Shown here piece after piece: positions 25,201-33,744 of a stretch of DNA of 46,346 nt (positions within the stretch are counted from its first letter, which is position 1; the number at the start of each line of letters is the position of its first letter). Origin of the DNA: Mariprofundaceae bacterium (GTDB lineage Bacteria; Pseudomonadota; Zetaproteobacteria; Mariprofundales; Mariprofundaceae). The notes beneath the pieces were generated by a model that saw only the letters and a list, made by a program, of their open reading frames with translations, did no database searches and had not been told where the DNA came from. The stretch spans positions 1-46,346 of the forward strand of contig JAUZQM010000121.1 of the NCBI GenBank assembly GCA_030950985.1. The letters are read 5' to 3'. The position numbers were made by a program, and so were the translations under genes.

Positions 25201-26448
25201 ATGGCTAAAAAATTACAAAGTATTCGTGGTATTCATGATGGTTTACCGACTGAAGTTGCGAAATGGCGAAACATTGAAGATGTAGCTCGTAAGGTGTTTG
25301 CGAGTCATGCCATTTCAGAAGTCCGCCTTCCAATATTAGAGCCAAAAAGCTTATTTGTACGCTCTGTGGGCGAGGAAACAGATATTGTTTCCAAAGAAAT
25401 GTATGCCTTTGAAGATCAAGGTGGCGATCATATTTGTTTGCGTCCTGAAGGAACGGCTGGAGCGGTGCGTGCCTATTTGCAGGCGGGTTTAACACGAGCA
25501 GGTGCGCAGCGTTGGTTTTATATGGGGCCGATGTTTCGTCGGGAACGTCCGCAAAAAGGGCGATTACGTCAATTCCAACAAATTGGTGTGGAATATTTTG
25601 CTGTGAATGGTCCTGTTGCGGATGTTGAGATGTTAAGGATGGCACAACAATTTTTGGATGAACTGGGTATTCAGCAAACACGTCTGGAAATCAATACATT
25701 GGGTTGTTCAGCATGTCGCCCTGCATACCGTGAAACCTTGATGACTTACCTCAAAGAACGCGCTGAATCATTGTGTGCAACATGCAATGACCGCATTGAA
25801 ACAAATCCCATGCGTGTGCTGGATTGTAAAAATAAAACATGCCAAGCTCAACTGCTTGATGCTCCTGAAGTCGTTGCCCATGTTTGTGATGACTGTGATG
25901 CCCATTTTTCAGGTTTGAAATCAGGTTTGGATGCATTGGCTGTGGATTACACTGTGAACCCTCGCATTGTTCGTGGCTTGGATTATTACAATCGTACGGC
26001 GTTTGAATTTGTAACGGATCAACTTGGCGCACAAGGGACAGTCTTGGCAGGTGGTCGTTATGATGGGCTTGTTGAATCACTTGGTGGTCCTGCAACCTCG
26101 GCCGTTGGTTTTGCTGCGGGCATGGAACGTTTGGCAATGTTGTTGCCCGATGTACCTGAACCTCGATTAGATGTGGTGGTCGCAGCTTTGGGTGATGAAA
26201 GTTTACCTTATTCGTTACGTGTTGCGGATGCTTTACGTCAGCAAGGTTTGATTGTCATTCATGCGGGTGGTGGTACTGCAAAACGCCAATTTAAGATTGC
26301 AGACCGTGAAAATTCACGTTTTGTGCTTGTGATTGGCGAAGATGAGGTAGCAAAAGGCGGCGTGATGTTGAAACATCTTAAAACAGGCAAACAAGATTTT
26401 TATCGATTGGATGACGCTGTGCAGATTTTATTGGCAAGAGACGTATAG
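25201..26448 (+). CDS. hisS: Histidyl-tRNA synthetase
   Basis: This is a 415-residue class II synthetase. Motif 2 reads YMGPMFRRERPQKGRLRQF. The histidine-binding signature RGLDYYNRTAFEF is near residue 260. The insert has Cys residues in CSACR, CATC and CKNKTC, as in some bacterial HisRS. The C-terminal anticodon domain is LDVVVAALGDE to the end. The ATG at 25201 is used, since GAGAG precedes it and SIRGIHD is normally close to the N-terminus. Confidence 0.96.
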   Translation: MAKKLQSIRGIHDGLPTEVAKWRNIEDVARKVFASHAISEVRLPILEPKSLFVRSVGEETDIVSKEMYAFEDQGGDHICLRPEGTAGAVRAYLQAGLTRAGAQRWFYMGPMFRRERPQKGRLRQFQQIGVEYFAVNGPVADVEMLRMAQQFLDELGIQQTRLEINTLGCSACRPAYRETLMTYLKERAESLCATCNDRIETNPMRVLDCKNKTCQAQLLDAPEVVAHVCDDCDAHFSGLKSGLDALAVDYTVNPRIVRGLDYYNRTAFEFVTDQLGAQGTVLAGGRYDGLVESLGGPATSAVGFAAGMERLAMLLPDVPEPRLDVVVAALGDESLPYSLRVADALRQQGLIVIHAGGGTAKRQFKIADRENSRFVLVIGEDEVAKGGVMLKHLKTGKQDFYRLDDAVQILLARDV

Positions 26449-26604
26449 AAATGCGTATTTAAAAGGATGCCTAAATCTTGCGCTTAGAATGATTTCTCTG
26501 TAGCAAGCGCGGTACTTTACACGTCATTTCATCCAATGTGCTGATTGTTATTTCAATGAAATCAATGAGTTAGAATTGACGTAAGGTTAACATTTGGAGG
26601 ATTT

Positions 26605-27372
26605 ATGTCTCAATATACTATGAAACAACTGCTCGAAGCAGGCGTTCATTTCGGTCATCAGACCCGCCGTTGGAACCCAAAAATGGCACCTTATATTTTT
26701 GGTAAACGTAACGGTATTCATATCGTCGATTTACAAAAAACATTACGCATGGCAAATGAAGCATATTCATTCATGAGAGAGTTGGCGAACGCTGGCGGTC
26801 GTGTGTTGTTTGTGGGTACAAAGCGTCAAGCGCGCGAAGCCATTAAAGAAGAAGCAATACGTTCCGAACAATATTTTGTCAATCACCGTTGGTTGGGTGG
26901 CATGTTGACCAACTTTCAAACAGTGCAGCAATCTGTGCGTAAAATGAAAGAGTTACAGCGTCAAAAAGAAGAAGGCGTATTTGAACTTTTAACCAAAAAA
27001 GAAGCACTGCACAAACAACGTGCATTGATTAAGTTAGAATGTTCATTGGGCGGCATTAAAGAAATGATGCAACTACCAGACTGTTTGTTTGTGATGGATG
27101 TACGCAAAGAAGAATTGGCCGTAAAAGAAGCTAAGAAATTAGGCATTCCTGTGGTTGCTGTTGTCGATACCAACTGTAACCCAAGTGATATTGATTATAT
27201 TATTCCAGGTAATGATGATGCGATTCGTGCTGTGCGTTTGTTTTGCGCCAAAACTGCGGATGCGATTCTTGAAGGTGCAGAAGCTTGGAGAATTGAAAAT
27301 GCTGAAGATGACGAAGATGTTGTTGAAGCAATGGTACATGCAGCTGAATCGTCAGAAGGCGCAGCAGCGTAA
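26605..27372 (+). CDS. rpsB: 30S ribosomal protein S2
   Basis: S2 is a 255-residue protein of the small subunit that helps S1 dock. Its signatures are [40 protein letters not shown] and [12 protein letters not shown]. The C-terminal tail is acidic. GGAGG lies 7 bp before the start. As usual it heads the rpsB-tsf pair. The preceding 156 bp probably holds its promoter and leader; a GCGCTT/AAGCGC hairpin (26480-26510) is there. Confidence 0.97.
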   Translation: MSQYTMKQLLEAGVHFGHQTRRWNPKMAPYIFGKRNGIHIVDLQKTLRMANEAYSFMRELANAGGRVLFVGTKRQAREAIKEEAIRSEQYFVNHRWLGGMLTNFQTVQQSVRKMKELQRQKEEGVFELLTKKEALHKQRALIKLECSLGGIKEMMQLPDCLFVMDVRKEELAVKEAKKLGIPVVAVVDTNCNPSDIDYIIPGNDDAIRAVRLFCAKTADAILEGAEAWRIENAEDDEDVVEAMVHAAESSEGAAA

Positions 27373-27392
27373 TTAGATTTTAATGAACTCTT

Positions 27393-27420
27393 GGGGGTGG
27401 CGTTGCTGCCCCCTTTTTTT
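27393..27420 (+). terminator. Hairpin with T-run between rpsB and tsf
   Basis: A 9-bp GC-rich stem (27393-27401 with 27405-27413, two G-T wobbles) and a 3-nt loop are followed by seven T residues. Such a hairpin between rpsB and tsf also occurs in E. coli, where it gives partial termination so that S2 and EF-Ts are made in different amounts. The same role is inferred here. Confidence 0.8.
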
Positions 27421-27460
27421 GAATGTAAATGGATATAGAAGAAGGACTGGAGGATGAGTC

Positions 27461-28354
27461 ATGGCCAAGATTACGGCTGCTGATGTAAAAAAGCTGCGCG
27501 AAGCAACGGGCGCAGGTATGATGGATTGTAAAAAAGCTTTGGCTGAAGTGAATGGTATTCATGATGATGCTGTCGATTTCTTGCGTAAAAAAGGTTTGTC
27601 GGCTGCGTCCAAAAAAGCAGGTCGTGTGGCTGCTGAAGGTGTGGTGTCAACCATAACGAAAGGCAAGGCATCCGTCGTGTTGGAAGTGAATGCTGAAACT
27701 GATTTTGTGAGTAAAAATGAACAGTTTATTGCTTTTGTTGATGCCTTAAAGGATTTAATTTTAGACAAACGTCCTGCTGATGTAGATGTGTTGAAAGCAT
27801 TGCCTTTTGATGCTGAACTGAATGTGGAACAAGCACTGTCTCAATTGATTGCGACCATTGGCGAAAACATGAGTATTCGCCGTTTTGAAGTGATTGAAAC
27901 TGAGGGTGTGACAGCATCGTATATTCATGGCGAAGGTCGCATTGGTGTATTGGTTGCAATTAAAGGTGAAATATCAGATGCCTTGCAAGCTATAGCACGC
28001 GGTGTAGCGATGCATGTTGCCGCCGTTAATCCTGCATTTGTTTCGCGTGAAAGCGTTACAAAAGAAGCTGTTCAGCGTGAACGTAAAGTATTGACTGAGC
28101 GTGCTTTGGCAACAGGTAAGCCAGCAGGGATTGTAGATAAAATTGTATTGGGTCAAATGAATAAATTTTATTCTGAAAACTGCTTGTTGGATCAAGCATT
28201 TGTAATGGATACGGATACAACCGTAGGTAAAGCAATCAAGGCTATCGATAGTAATGCTGAACTTCTTGCCATGGTTCGTTTCGGCTTGGGTGAAGGTATT
28301 GAAAAAGAAGAATCTGATTTTGCTGCTGAAGTTGCAGCACAAGTGAACAGTTAA
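27461..28354 (+). CDS. tsf: Elongation factor Ts
   Basis: This is the guanine nucleotide exchange factor for EF-Tu, 297 residues. The N-terminal UBA-like signature is KLREATGAGMMDCKKAL, and EF-Ts signature 2 is EVNAETDFVSKNEQF. The core Asp-Phe that displaces Mg from EF-Tu is in the TDFVSKN region. CTGGAGGATGAG precedes the ATG. Confidence 0.97.
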   Translation: MAKITAADVKKLREATGAGMMDCKKALAEVNGIHDDAVDFLRKKGLSAASKKAGRVAAEGVVSTITKGKASVVLEVNAETDFVSKNEQFIAFVDALKDLILDKRPADVDVLKALPFDAELNVEQALSQLIATIGENMSIRRFEVIETEGVTASYIHGEGRIGVLVAIKGEISDALQAIARGVAMHVAAVNPAFVSRESVTKEAVQRERKVLTERALATGKPAGIVDKIVLGQMNKFYSENCLLDQAFVMDTDTTVGKAIKAIDSNAELLAMVRFGLGEGIEKEESDFAAEVAAQVNS

Positions 28355-28369
28355 ATACGGAGTTTAGAT

Positions 28370-29116
28370 ATGACGCATGACACTGGAAAAGTTTCAATGA
28401 AGCAAGGGAAGTATCAACGTGTTTTGTTGAAGCTTTCTGGTGAAGTGCTGATGGGTCATGATGCATATGGCATTGAACCGAAGACCATCAATCGTTTGGC
28501 GGCTGAACTCATTCAAGTGAGTCAAAGTGGCGTGGAGTTAGCGATTGTGATTGGTGGTGGTAATATTTTTCGAGGCATGATGGGAACAGCTTCAGGAATG
28601 GATCGTGCCAGTGCAGATTATATGGGTATGATGGCAACGGTCATGAATGCCATAGCATTACAAGATGCTTTGGAACGACAAGGTGAGGTGGTGCGCGTCA
28701 TTTCTGCCTTGCATATTAAAGAGGTTGCGGAGCCTTATATTCGTCGTCGTGCGATTCGCCATTTAGAAAAAGGGCGTATTCTTATTTTTGCAGCAGGAAC
28801 TGGAAACCCTTATTTTACAACAGATACTGCGGCAAGTTTGCGAGCCATGGAAATTCAAGCAGAGATTGTGTTGAAAGGTACCAAAGTGAATGGTGTATAT
28901 TCGGCAGATCCAATGAAAGATCCTAATGCAAAGCGTTATGACACCTTAACGTTTACAAAAGCATTGACCAAACAATTGGGTGTGATGGATGCAACGGCCA
29001 TGTCTTTATGTCGTGATAATGATATGCCGATTGTGGTATTTGATGTAACACAACCAGGTGAAATGTTGCGAGCGATTGCAGGTGAATCCGTCGGGACATT
29101 GGTCAAAGAGGCTTAA
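28370..29116 (+). CDS. pyrH: Uridylate kinase
   Basis: This is a 248-residue bacterial UMP kinase of the amino acid kinase fold. Motifs are [20 protein letters not shown], the UMP-binding segment [14 protein letters not shown] and [13 protein letters not shown]. It makes UDP from UMP for RNA, peptidoglycan and lipid A precursors. It follows tsf by 15 bp, in the standard order. GGAG lies before the ATG at 28370. Confidence 0.97.
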   Translation: MTHDTGKVSMKQGKYQRVLLKLSGEVLMGHDAYGIEPKTINRLAAELIQVSQSGVELAIVIGGGNIFRGMMGTASGMDRASADYMGMMATVMNAIALQDALERQGEVVRVISALHIKEVAEPYIRRRAIRHLEKGRILIFAAGTGNPYFTTDTAASLRAMEIQAEIVLKGTKVNGVYSADPMKDPNAKRYDTLTFTKALTKQLGVMDATAMSLCRDNDMPIVVFDVTQPGEMLRAIAGESVGTLVKEA

Positions 29117-29117
29117 T

Positions 29118-29663
29118 ATGTTTACAACCATTGAAAAACGTATGGAAAAAACCTTGGTATCGTTAAAATCAGAGCTAGCAACGATTCGTACAGGTCGTGC
29201 CAATGCAGCCTTGTTGGATCATGTTCGTGTATCTTATTATGGCTCACCTGTACCCTTGAGTCAGGTGGGGAATATTTCTGTACCTGAAGCTCGGATGTTG
29301 ATGATTACGCCTTGGGAAAAAAACTTATTGAATGATATTGAGAAAGCCATTCAAACATCAGATTTAGGTTTGAACCCCAGTAATGATGGTGAAGTCATTC
29401 GGCTGATTCTTCCCGAATTGAATGAAGATAGACGCAAAGAATTTGTCAAGCAAGTGAAGCAAGTGGGCGAAAAAGCAAGGGTATCTATTCGCAGTATTCG
29501 CCGAGGCTCAAATGATGATGTGAAAAAAGTTGAAAAAGAAGATTCTTTATCTGAAGATGAAGCCAAGCGTATGCAAGATAAAGTGCAAAAAATTACCGAT
29601 CGTTTTATTGCTGAAGTGGATTTAGTGGTGGAACATAAAGAAAAAGATATTTTAACGGTTTAA
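29118..29663 (+). CDS. frr: Ribosome recycling factor
   Basis: This is a 181-residue RRF that splits post-termination ribosomes with EF-G. It has the conserved RTGRANAALLDHVRV region and the PEARMLMITPWEK and LILPELNEDRRKEFVKQVK segments of the coiled-coil and hinge. The ATG at 29118 is chosen because upstream in-frame starts lie within pyrH. It begins 1 bp after the pyrH stop. Confidence 0.96.
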   Translation: MFTTIEKRMEKTLVSLKSELATIRTGRANAALLDHVRVSYYGSPVPLSQVGNISVPEARMLMITPWEKNLLNDIEKAIQTSDLGLNPSNDGEVIRLILPELNEDRRKEFVKQVKQVGEKARVSIRSIRRGSNDDVKKVEKEDSLSEDEAKRMQDKVQKITDRFIAEVDLVVEHKEKDILTV

Positions 29664-29674
29664 AGGTCTTGTCT

Positions 29675-30427
29675 GTGCAAGAAGTATCAAAGTCTATTCC
29701 TCAACATGTTGCCATTATTATGGATGGTAATGGGCGATGGGCGAAGATGCAGGGTAAAGAACGTCTTCAAGGACATCGGCAAGGTGCTGGGCATGTTCGT
29801 GATGTGGTCGAGTGGGCATCGGATGCAGGTGTGAAACAAGTGTCATTGTATGTGTTTTCTACGGAAAACTGGCGGCGACCAAAATTTGAAGTGAAGGCTT
29901 TGATGGCATTGTTAACAACCCTTTTGCCGCTTGAAATATCAGCGATGAATAAGAAGGGCGTACGTTTACTTACGTTAGGTGACTTGTCTAAACTGCCTTG
30001 GTTGGCGCGTAAGTCCATTCAAAAAACATGCAATGCGACGCAGCATAATCAAAAGATTGATTTAATTTTATGCCTTAATTATGGCGGACAGCAAGAAATA
30101 GTGGGTGCTGTTCAGTCTTTTTGCCAATCGTGGCAAGAGCAGGGATGTTCAGTGGAGCAATTGGCGGAATTGACGGTTGAGAAATTTTCAAGCTATTTAC
30201 CTAGAAAAAACATACTACCCGTGGATTTATTGATTCGTACGGGTGATGAATGCCGCATTTCTAATTTTTATCTTTGGGATGTCGCTTATGCGGAACTTTA
30301 TTTTACAGATTGTTTGTGGCCAGATTATTCACGTGAAGAATTGCAGCGAGCGTTGGATGATTATGCGAGTCGGGAACGGCGTTTTGGTCGTACAAGCGAA
30401 CAGGTTCAAGCTTTGGAGCGTAAATGA
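29675..30427 (+). CDS. uppS: Undecaprenyl diphosphate synthase
   Basis: This cis-prenyltransferase of ~250 residues makes the C55 carrier for peptidoglycan and O-antigen. The catalytic Asp and substrate loop are HVAIIMDGNGRWAK. YVFSTENWRRP and LLIRTGDECRISNF...WDVAYAELYF complete the IPP and FPP sites. The start is ambiguous: TTG at 29669 is only 2 bp from AAAGG, whereas GTG at 29675 has an 8-bp gap and is preferred. It overlaps cdsA by 4 bp. Confidence 0.95.
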   Translation: MQEVSKSIPQHVAIIMDGNGRWAKMQGKERLQGHRQGAGHVRDVVEWASDAGVKQVSLYVFSTENWRRPKFEVKALMALLTTLLPLEISAMNKKGVRLLTLGDLSKLPWLARKSIQKTCNATQHNQKIDLILCLNYGGQQEIVGAVQSFCQSWQEQGCSVEQLAELTVEKFSSYLPRKNILPVDLLIRTGDECRISNFYLWDVAYAELYFTDCLWPDYSREELQRALDDYASRERRFGRTSEQVQALERK

Positions 30428-31224
30428 GTGAACTAACGCTGCGAGTGATGACAGCCCTTGTATTATTTGTGGGTGCTGTGGCTTGGTTATTTTATGTGCC
30501 TGATTTTTGGTTTGATGTGATATTATTGATTGTAGCAATGGCTGCAAGCATCGAACTTCTACGTATGGTTAAGATGCCTAAACAAAACCTCTTTTTCATG
30601 GTGAGTCTGCTGATGTGGGGTGTTTTGATTGGTCATCATGCACAAGGTTTATGGTTGCCAATGGCATGGATGATTTTGTTATTGGGCTGGTTTATCTTAC
30701 TGATACTCCATGTTCACGCGGATGATTTGGTACAATCCTTTCAAAAAATGGTTTATGCTCAATGGATGATGGCTTGGTTGATGATGTTTATCATGGCATT
30801 GATGATTTTACATACCCATGAGCATGGGGTTGCTTTTATTGCAGGTGCTTGCGTCGGTGTTTGGTTGTCGGATATTGCGGCTTATTTTACGGGCAAAGCT
30901 TGGGGTAAACATAAGCTATGCCCTGCGATTAGCCCTGGAAAGACTTGGCAAGGTTTAGCAGGTGGTGTGGTCGCAGGTGTATTGGGTGCATCGTATGTGT
31001 GGATGACATGGGCTGATATGACATGGTTTTGGGCATTTCCACTAGCCATGCTGTTGGTAGTTGTGGGGATTCTTGGTGATTTAGCCGAATCAGCATTGAA
31101 ACGTGTGGTGGGTGTGAAAGACAGTGGTTCGATGTTGCCAGGTCATGGCGGCTTGTTGGATAGGATTGATGCCTTGCTGCCTTCTTTACCATTGGTAGCT
31201 ATGGTGTGGATTATCTTCGCTTAA
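30424..31224 (+). CDS. cdsA: Phosphatidate cytidylyltransferase
   Basis: This is a 266-residue integral membrane enzyme that makes CDP-diacylglycerol, the precursor of all phospholipids. Seven or eight hydrophobic helices are seen. The family signature appears in ESALKRVVGVKDSGSMLPGHGG followed by LLDRIDAL. The start overlaps the uppS stop by 4 bp (ATGA). Confidence 0.96.
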   Translation: MSELTLRVMTALVLFVGAVAWLFYVPDFWFDVILLIVAMAASIELLRMVKMPKQNLFFMVSLLMWGVLIGHHAQGLWLPMAWMILLLGWFILLILHVHADDLVQSFQKMVYAQWMMAWLMMFIMALMILHTHEHGVAFIAGACVGVWLSDIAAYFTGKAWGKHKLCPAISPGKTWQGLAGGVVAGVLGASYVWMTWADMTWFWAFPLAMLLVVVGILGDLAESALKRVVGVKDSGSMLPGHGGLLDRIDALLPSLPLVAMVWIIFA

Positions 31225-31238
31225 CAATGGGAAAAATC

Positions 31239-32381
31239 ATGAAATTAACAATTTTAGGTGCGACGGGATCGATTGGTGCCAGTACTGCGGATGTGATGCT
31301 TCGTCATCCTGATAAATTTTCGGCATATGCTTTAGTCGGACATCAAAATAGCACACGCATGTTGGTTTTGGCAGAGCAACTTAAGCCTGAATATATTATC
31401 ATGACGGATGAACAAGCGGCAAAAGAGCTTGTGGGAAAACTGCCTAAAGGCGTGCGCTTAGAAGTTGGTATGCAAGCTGCGATTGAGGTATCCCAAGCCA
31501 GTGATGTGGATATGGTGATGGCTGCGATGGTGGGATCTGCTGGTTTACCTGCTGCTTTGGCGGCTGTACGTGCGGGTAAACGCGTAGGGCTTGCGAATAA
31601 AGAATGTTTGGTGACGGCAGGTCGTATTTTCATGACGGAAGCCAAGCGATGTGGCGCAACGGTTGTCCCTGTTGATTCAGAACATGCTGCAGTGCATCAA
31701 GCGTTGTTGGGGCATGATCATGCGTCCATTACACGCATTATTTTAACTGCATCGGGTGGTCCTTTTCGAGAACGTGACCCAAAAACACTCAAAAATGTAA
31801 CACCTGAAGAAGCGATTGCTCATCCGAATTGGAGTATGGGCGCAAAAATCAGTGTTGATTCTGCCACCATGATGAATAAAGCCTTGGAATTGATTGAAGC
31901 AAGGTGGTTGTTTGATATGCCTGCCGAGAAATTATCGGCGATTATTCATCCTCAAAGCATTGTGCATGGGATGGTGGAGTACCGAGATGGTTCTGTGTTG
32001 GCACAATTAGCTGAGCCAGATATGCGTTCACCCATTGCTTATGCTTTGCAAGAAGGGACGCGTTTGGATGCGGGTATTCCTTGGTTAGATTTGGCAAAAA
32101 CAGGTCGTTTGGATTTTCAGGCAATCGATGAAACACGTTTTCCTGCCATGCGTTTGGTGCAAGAAGTGATGCGTGGTGGCGATGCTTTGGCGATTGCTTT
32201 GAATGCTGCCAATGAAGAAGCCAATCAAGCATTTCGATTAGGTCAGCTTGGTTTTATGGAAATTGTAAGCACGGTTGAAGATGTATTGCAGCAAACACAA
32301 GATGTGGCGATTGCATCATTGGATGATGTTTGGGCTTGTGATCAATTGGCACGAAATACTGCACACACGGTAATGGGGTAA
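31239..32381 (+). CDS. dxr: 1-deoxy-D-xylulose 5-phosphate reductoisomerase
   Basis: Dxr catalyses the first committed MEP pathway step, DXP to methylerythritol phosphate, with NADPH. The 380-residue protein has the NADPH loop ILGATGSIGAST, the metal-binding PVDSEHAAVHQ, and KISVDSATMMNKALELIEA. I chose the ATG at 31239, which puts the Rossmann strand at the N-terminus as in homologues; ATG at 31227 is also possible. It follows cdsA by about 14 bp. Confidence 0.96.
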   Translation: MKLTILGATGSIGASTADVMLRHPDKFSAYALVGHQNSTRMLVLAEQLKPEYIIMTDEQAAKELVGKLPKGVRLEVGMQAAIEVSQASDVDMVMAAMVGSAGLPAALAAVRAGKRVGLANKECLVTAGRIFMTEAKRCGATVVPVDSEHAAVHQALLGHDHASITRIILTASGGPFRERDPKTLKNVTPEEAIAHPNWSMGAKISVDSATMMNKALELIEARWLFDMPAEKLSAIIHPQSIVHGMVEYRDGSVLAQLAEPDMRSPIAYALQEGTRLDAGIPWLDLAKTGRLDFQAIDETRFPAMRLVQEVMRGGDALAIALNAANEEANQAFRLGQLGFMEIVSTVEDVLQQTQDVAIASLDDVWACDQLARNTAHTVMG

Positions 32382-32383
32382 CC

Positions 32384-33742
32384 ATGGAATCATTGCATAC
32401 ATTATTATCGTTTGTGGTGGCGATTGCTATTTTGGTCACCGTGCATGAATTTGGACATTTCATTGTTGCCATCAAGTTAGGTATTAAAGTGGAAAAGTTC
32501 TCGATTGGTTTTGGTCCTGCGCTTTTTTCTTGGCATGGAAAATATGACAATATTGAATATATCATTGCTGCGATTCCTTTGGGTGGTTACGTTAAAATGT
32601 TGGGCGAAAACCTTGATGAGCAAGGTGAGCAACATACACAAGGATTAAGCAAAGAAGATTTATCGAGAGCCTTTCATCTTCAAGCTGTTTGGAAGCGTGC
32701 TGCGGTTGCTGTGGCAGGGCCCATGTTTAACTTTATTTTTGCGATTGTGGCTTATATGTGTGTGGCTTGGTTGGGTCAACAGGTCATGCCACCGGTGGTG
32801 GGGCATGTAGCTGCAAACTCAGTGGCAGAACGTGCTGGCATTGAGTCCAATGATCGTTTGCTAAGTCTCAATGGTCATGAGTTGCATTCGTGGAGTCAAT
32901 TTGAAGAGGTTTTAAAACAAACCGTTGGGACAAATATTGCTGTGGATGTTGAACGTGATGGTCATGATTTTTCTGTGACCATGCCCGTGCATAAGGGAAA
33001 CCAAGATGCTTTACTCATCAATATATCCGAAGAATCACTGGGTTTAAGCTTAGGGACGCAAGTCTTTGTAGATTCCGTAGTGAAAGCTTCACCTGCGGAA
33101 GCTGCGGGTCTTAAAAAAGGCGATGAATTTATTCAAGTAGCAGATAAGGACTTGGATGGTGTGCGACACTTGATTCGTGAAATTCAAGCACATGCAGGTC
33201 AAACACTTTCATTACTGGTGTTGCGAGATGGTGTTAGGTTGCGTTTGCACATTACACCAAAGGCTGAAAATGAGCAGGGTGTAGGTAAAGTTGGCGTACA
33301 CCTTGTGTCGAAACCTTTAACAGAGCCTGTTATGTATCAACGTGGTGTTTGGGATAGTGTGGTTTATGGGTTTGAACGAACCTATGAGATGACTGTTTTA
33401 ACTATTCAAGTGATGGGAAAAATGGTGACTGCGGCTATTTCGCCTGACAACTTGGGTGGGCCTATTGCGATTGCTCAATTGGCTGGGCGTACAGCTGATT
33501 TGGGGTTAGCTGCTTTTATTACATTCTTAGCTTTGATTTCCGTCAATTTGGGCGTGTTGAATTTGTTGCCCGTGCCTGTTTTAGATGGTGGACATTTGGT
33601 GTATTTAGGGCTGGAAAAATTGCGCGGTAAACCATTATCAGATGTGATTATGGAGCGTACACAAATGGTGGGTGTGCTTTTGATTGGCTTATTGATGGTG
33701 TTTGCATTTTATAATGATTTAATGCGCTTATTTCGAGGTTAA
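32384..33742 (+). CDS. rseP: Site-2 metalloprotease RseP
   Basis: This is a 452-residue inner-membrane zinc protease that cleaves RseA-type anti-sigma factors and signal-peptide remnants. The zinc site is HEFGH (residue ~22), with the third ligand in NLLPVPVLDGGHL. Two PDZ domains lie between them, around residues 130-210 and 215-300. Four membrane segments fit the family. The gene starts 2 bp after dxr. No rpoE or rseA is in the window. Confidence 0.96.
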   Translation: MESLHTLLSFVVAIAILVTVHEFGHFIVAIKLGIKVEKFSIGFGPALFSWHGKYDNIEYIIAAIPLGGYVKMLGENLDEQGEQHTQGLSKEDLSRAFHLQAVWKRAAVAVAGPMFNFIFAIVAYMCVAWLGQQVMPPVVGHVAANSVAERAGIESNDRLLSLNGHELHSWSQFEEVLKQTVGTNIAVDVERDGHDFSVTMPVHKGNQDALLINISEESLGLSLGTQVFVDSVVKASPAEAAGLKKGDEFIQVADKDLDGVRHLIREIQAHAGQTLSLLVLRDGVRLRLHITPKAENEQGVGKVGVHLVSKPLTEPVMYQRGVWDSVVYGFERTYEMTVLTIQVMGKMVTAAISPDNLGGPIAIAQLAGRTADLGLAAFITFLALISVNLGVLNLLPVPVLDGGHLVYLGLEKLRGKPLSDVIMERTQMVGVLLIGLLMVFAFYNDLMRLFRG

Positions 33743-33744
33743 TA

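Noticed and set aside
25205-25681. Minus-strand frame of 158 codons opposite hisS
   Set aside because: Antisense to a strongly conserved synthetase, with His/Gln-rich composition and no recognisable domain.
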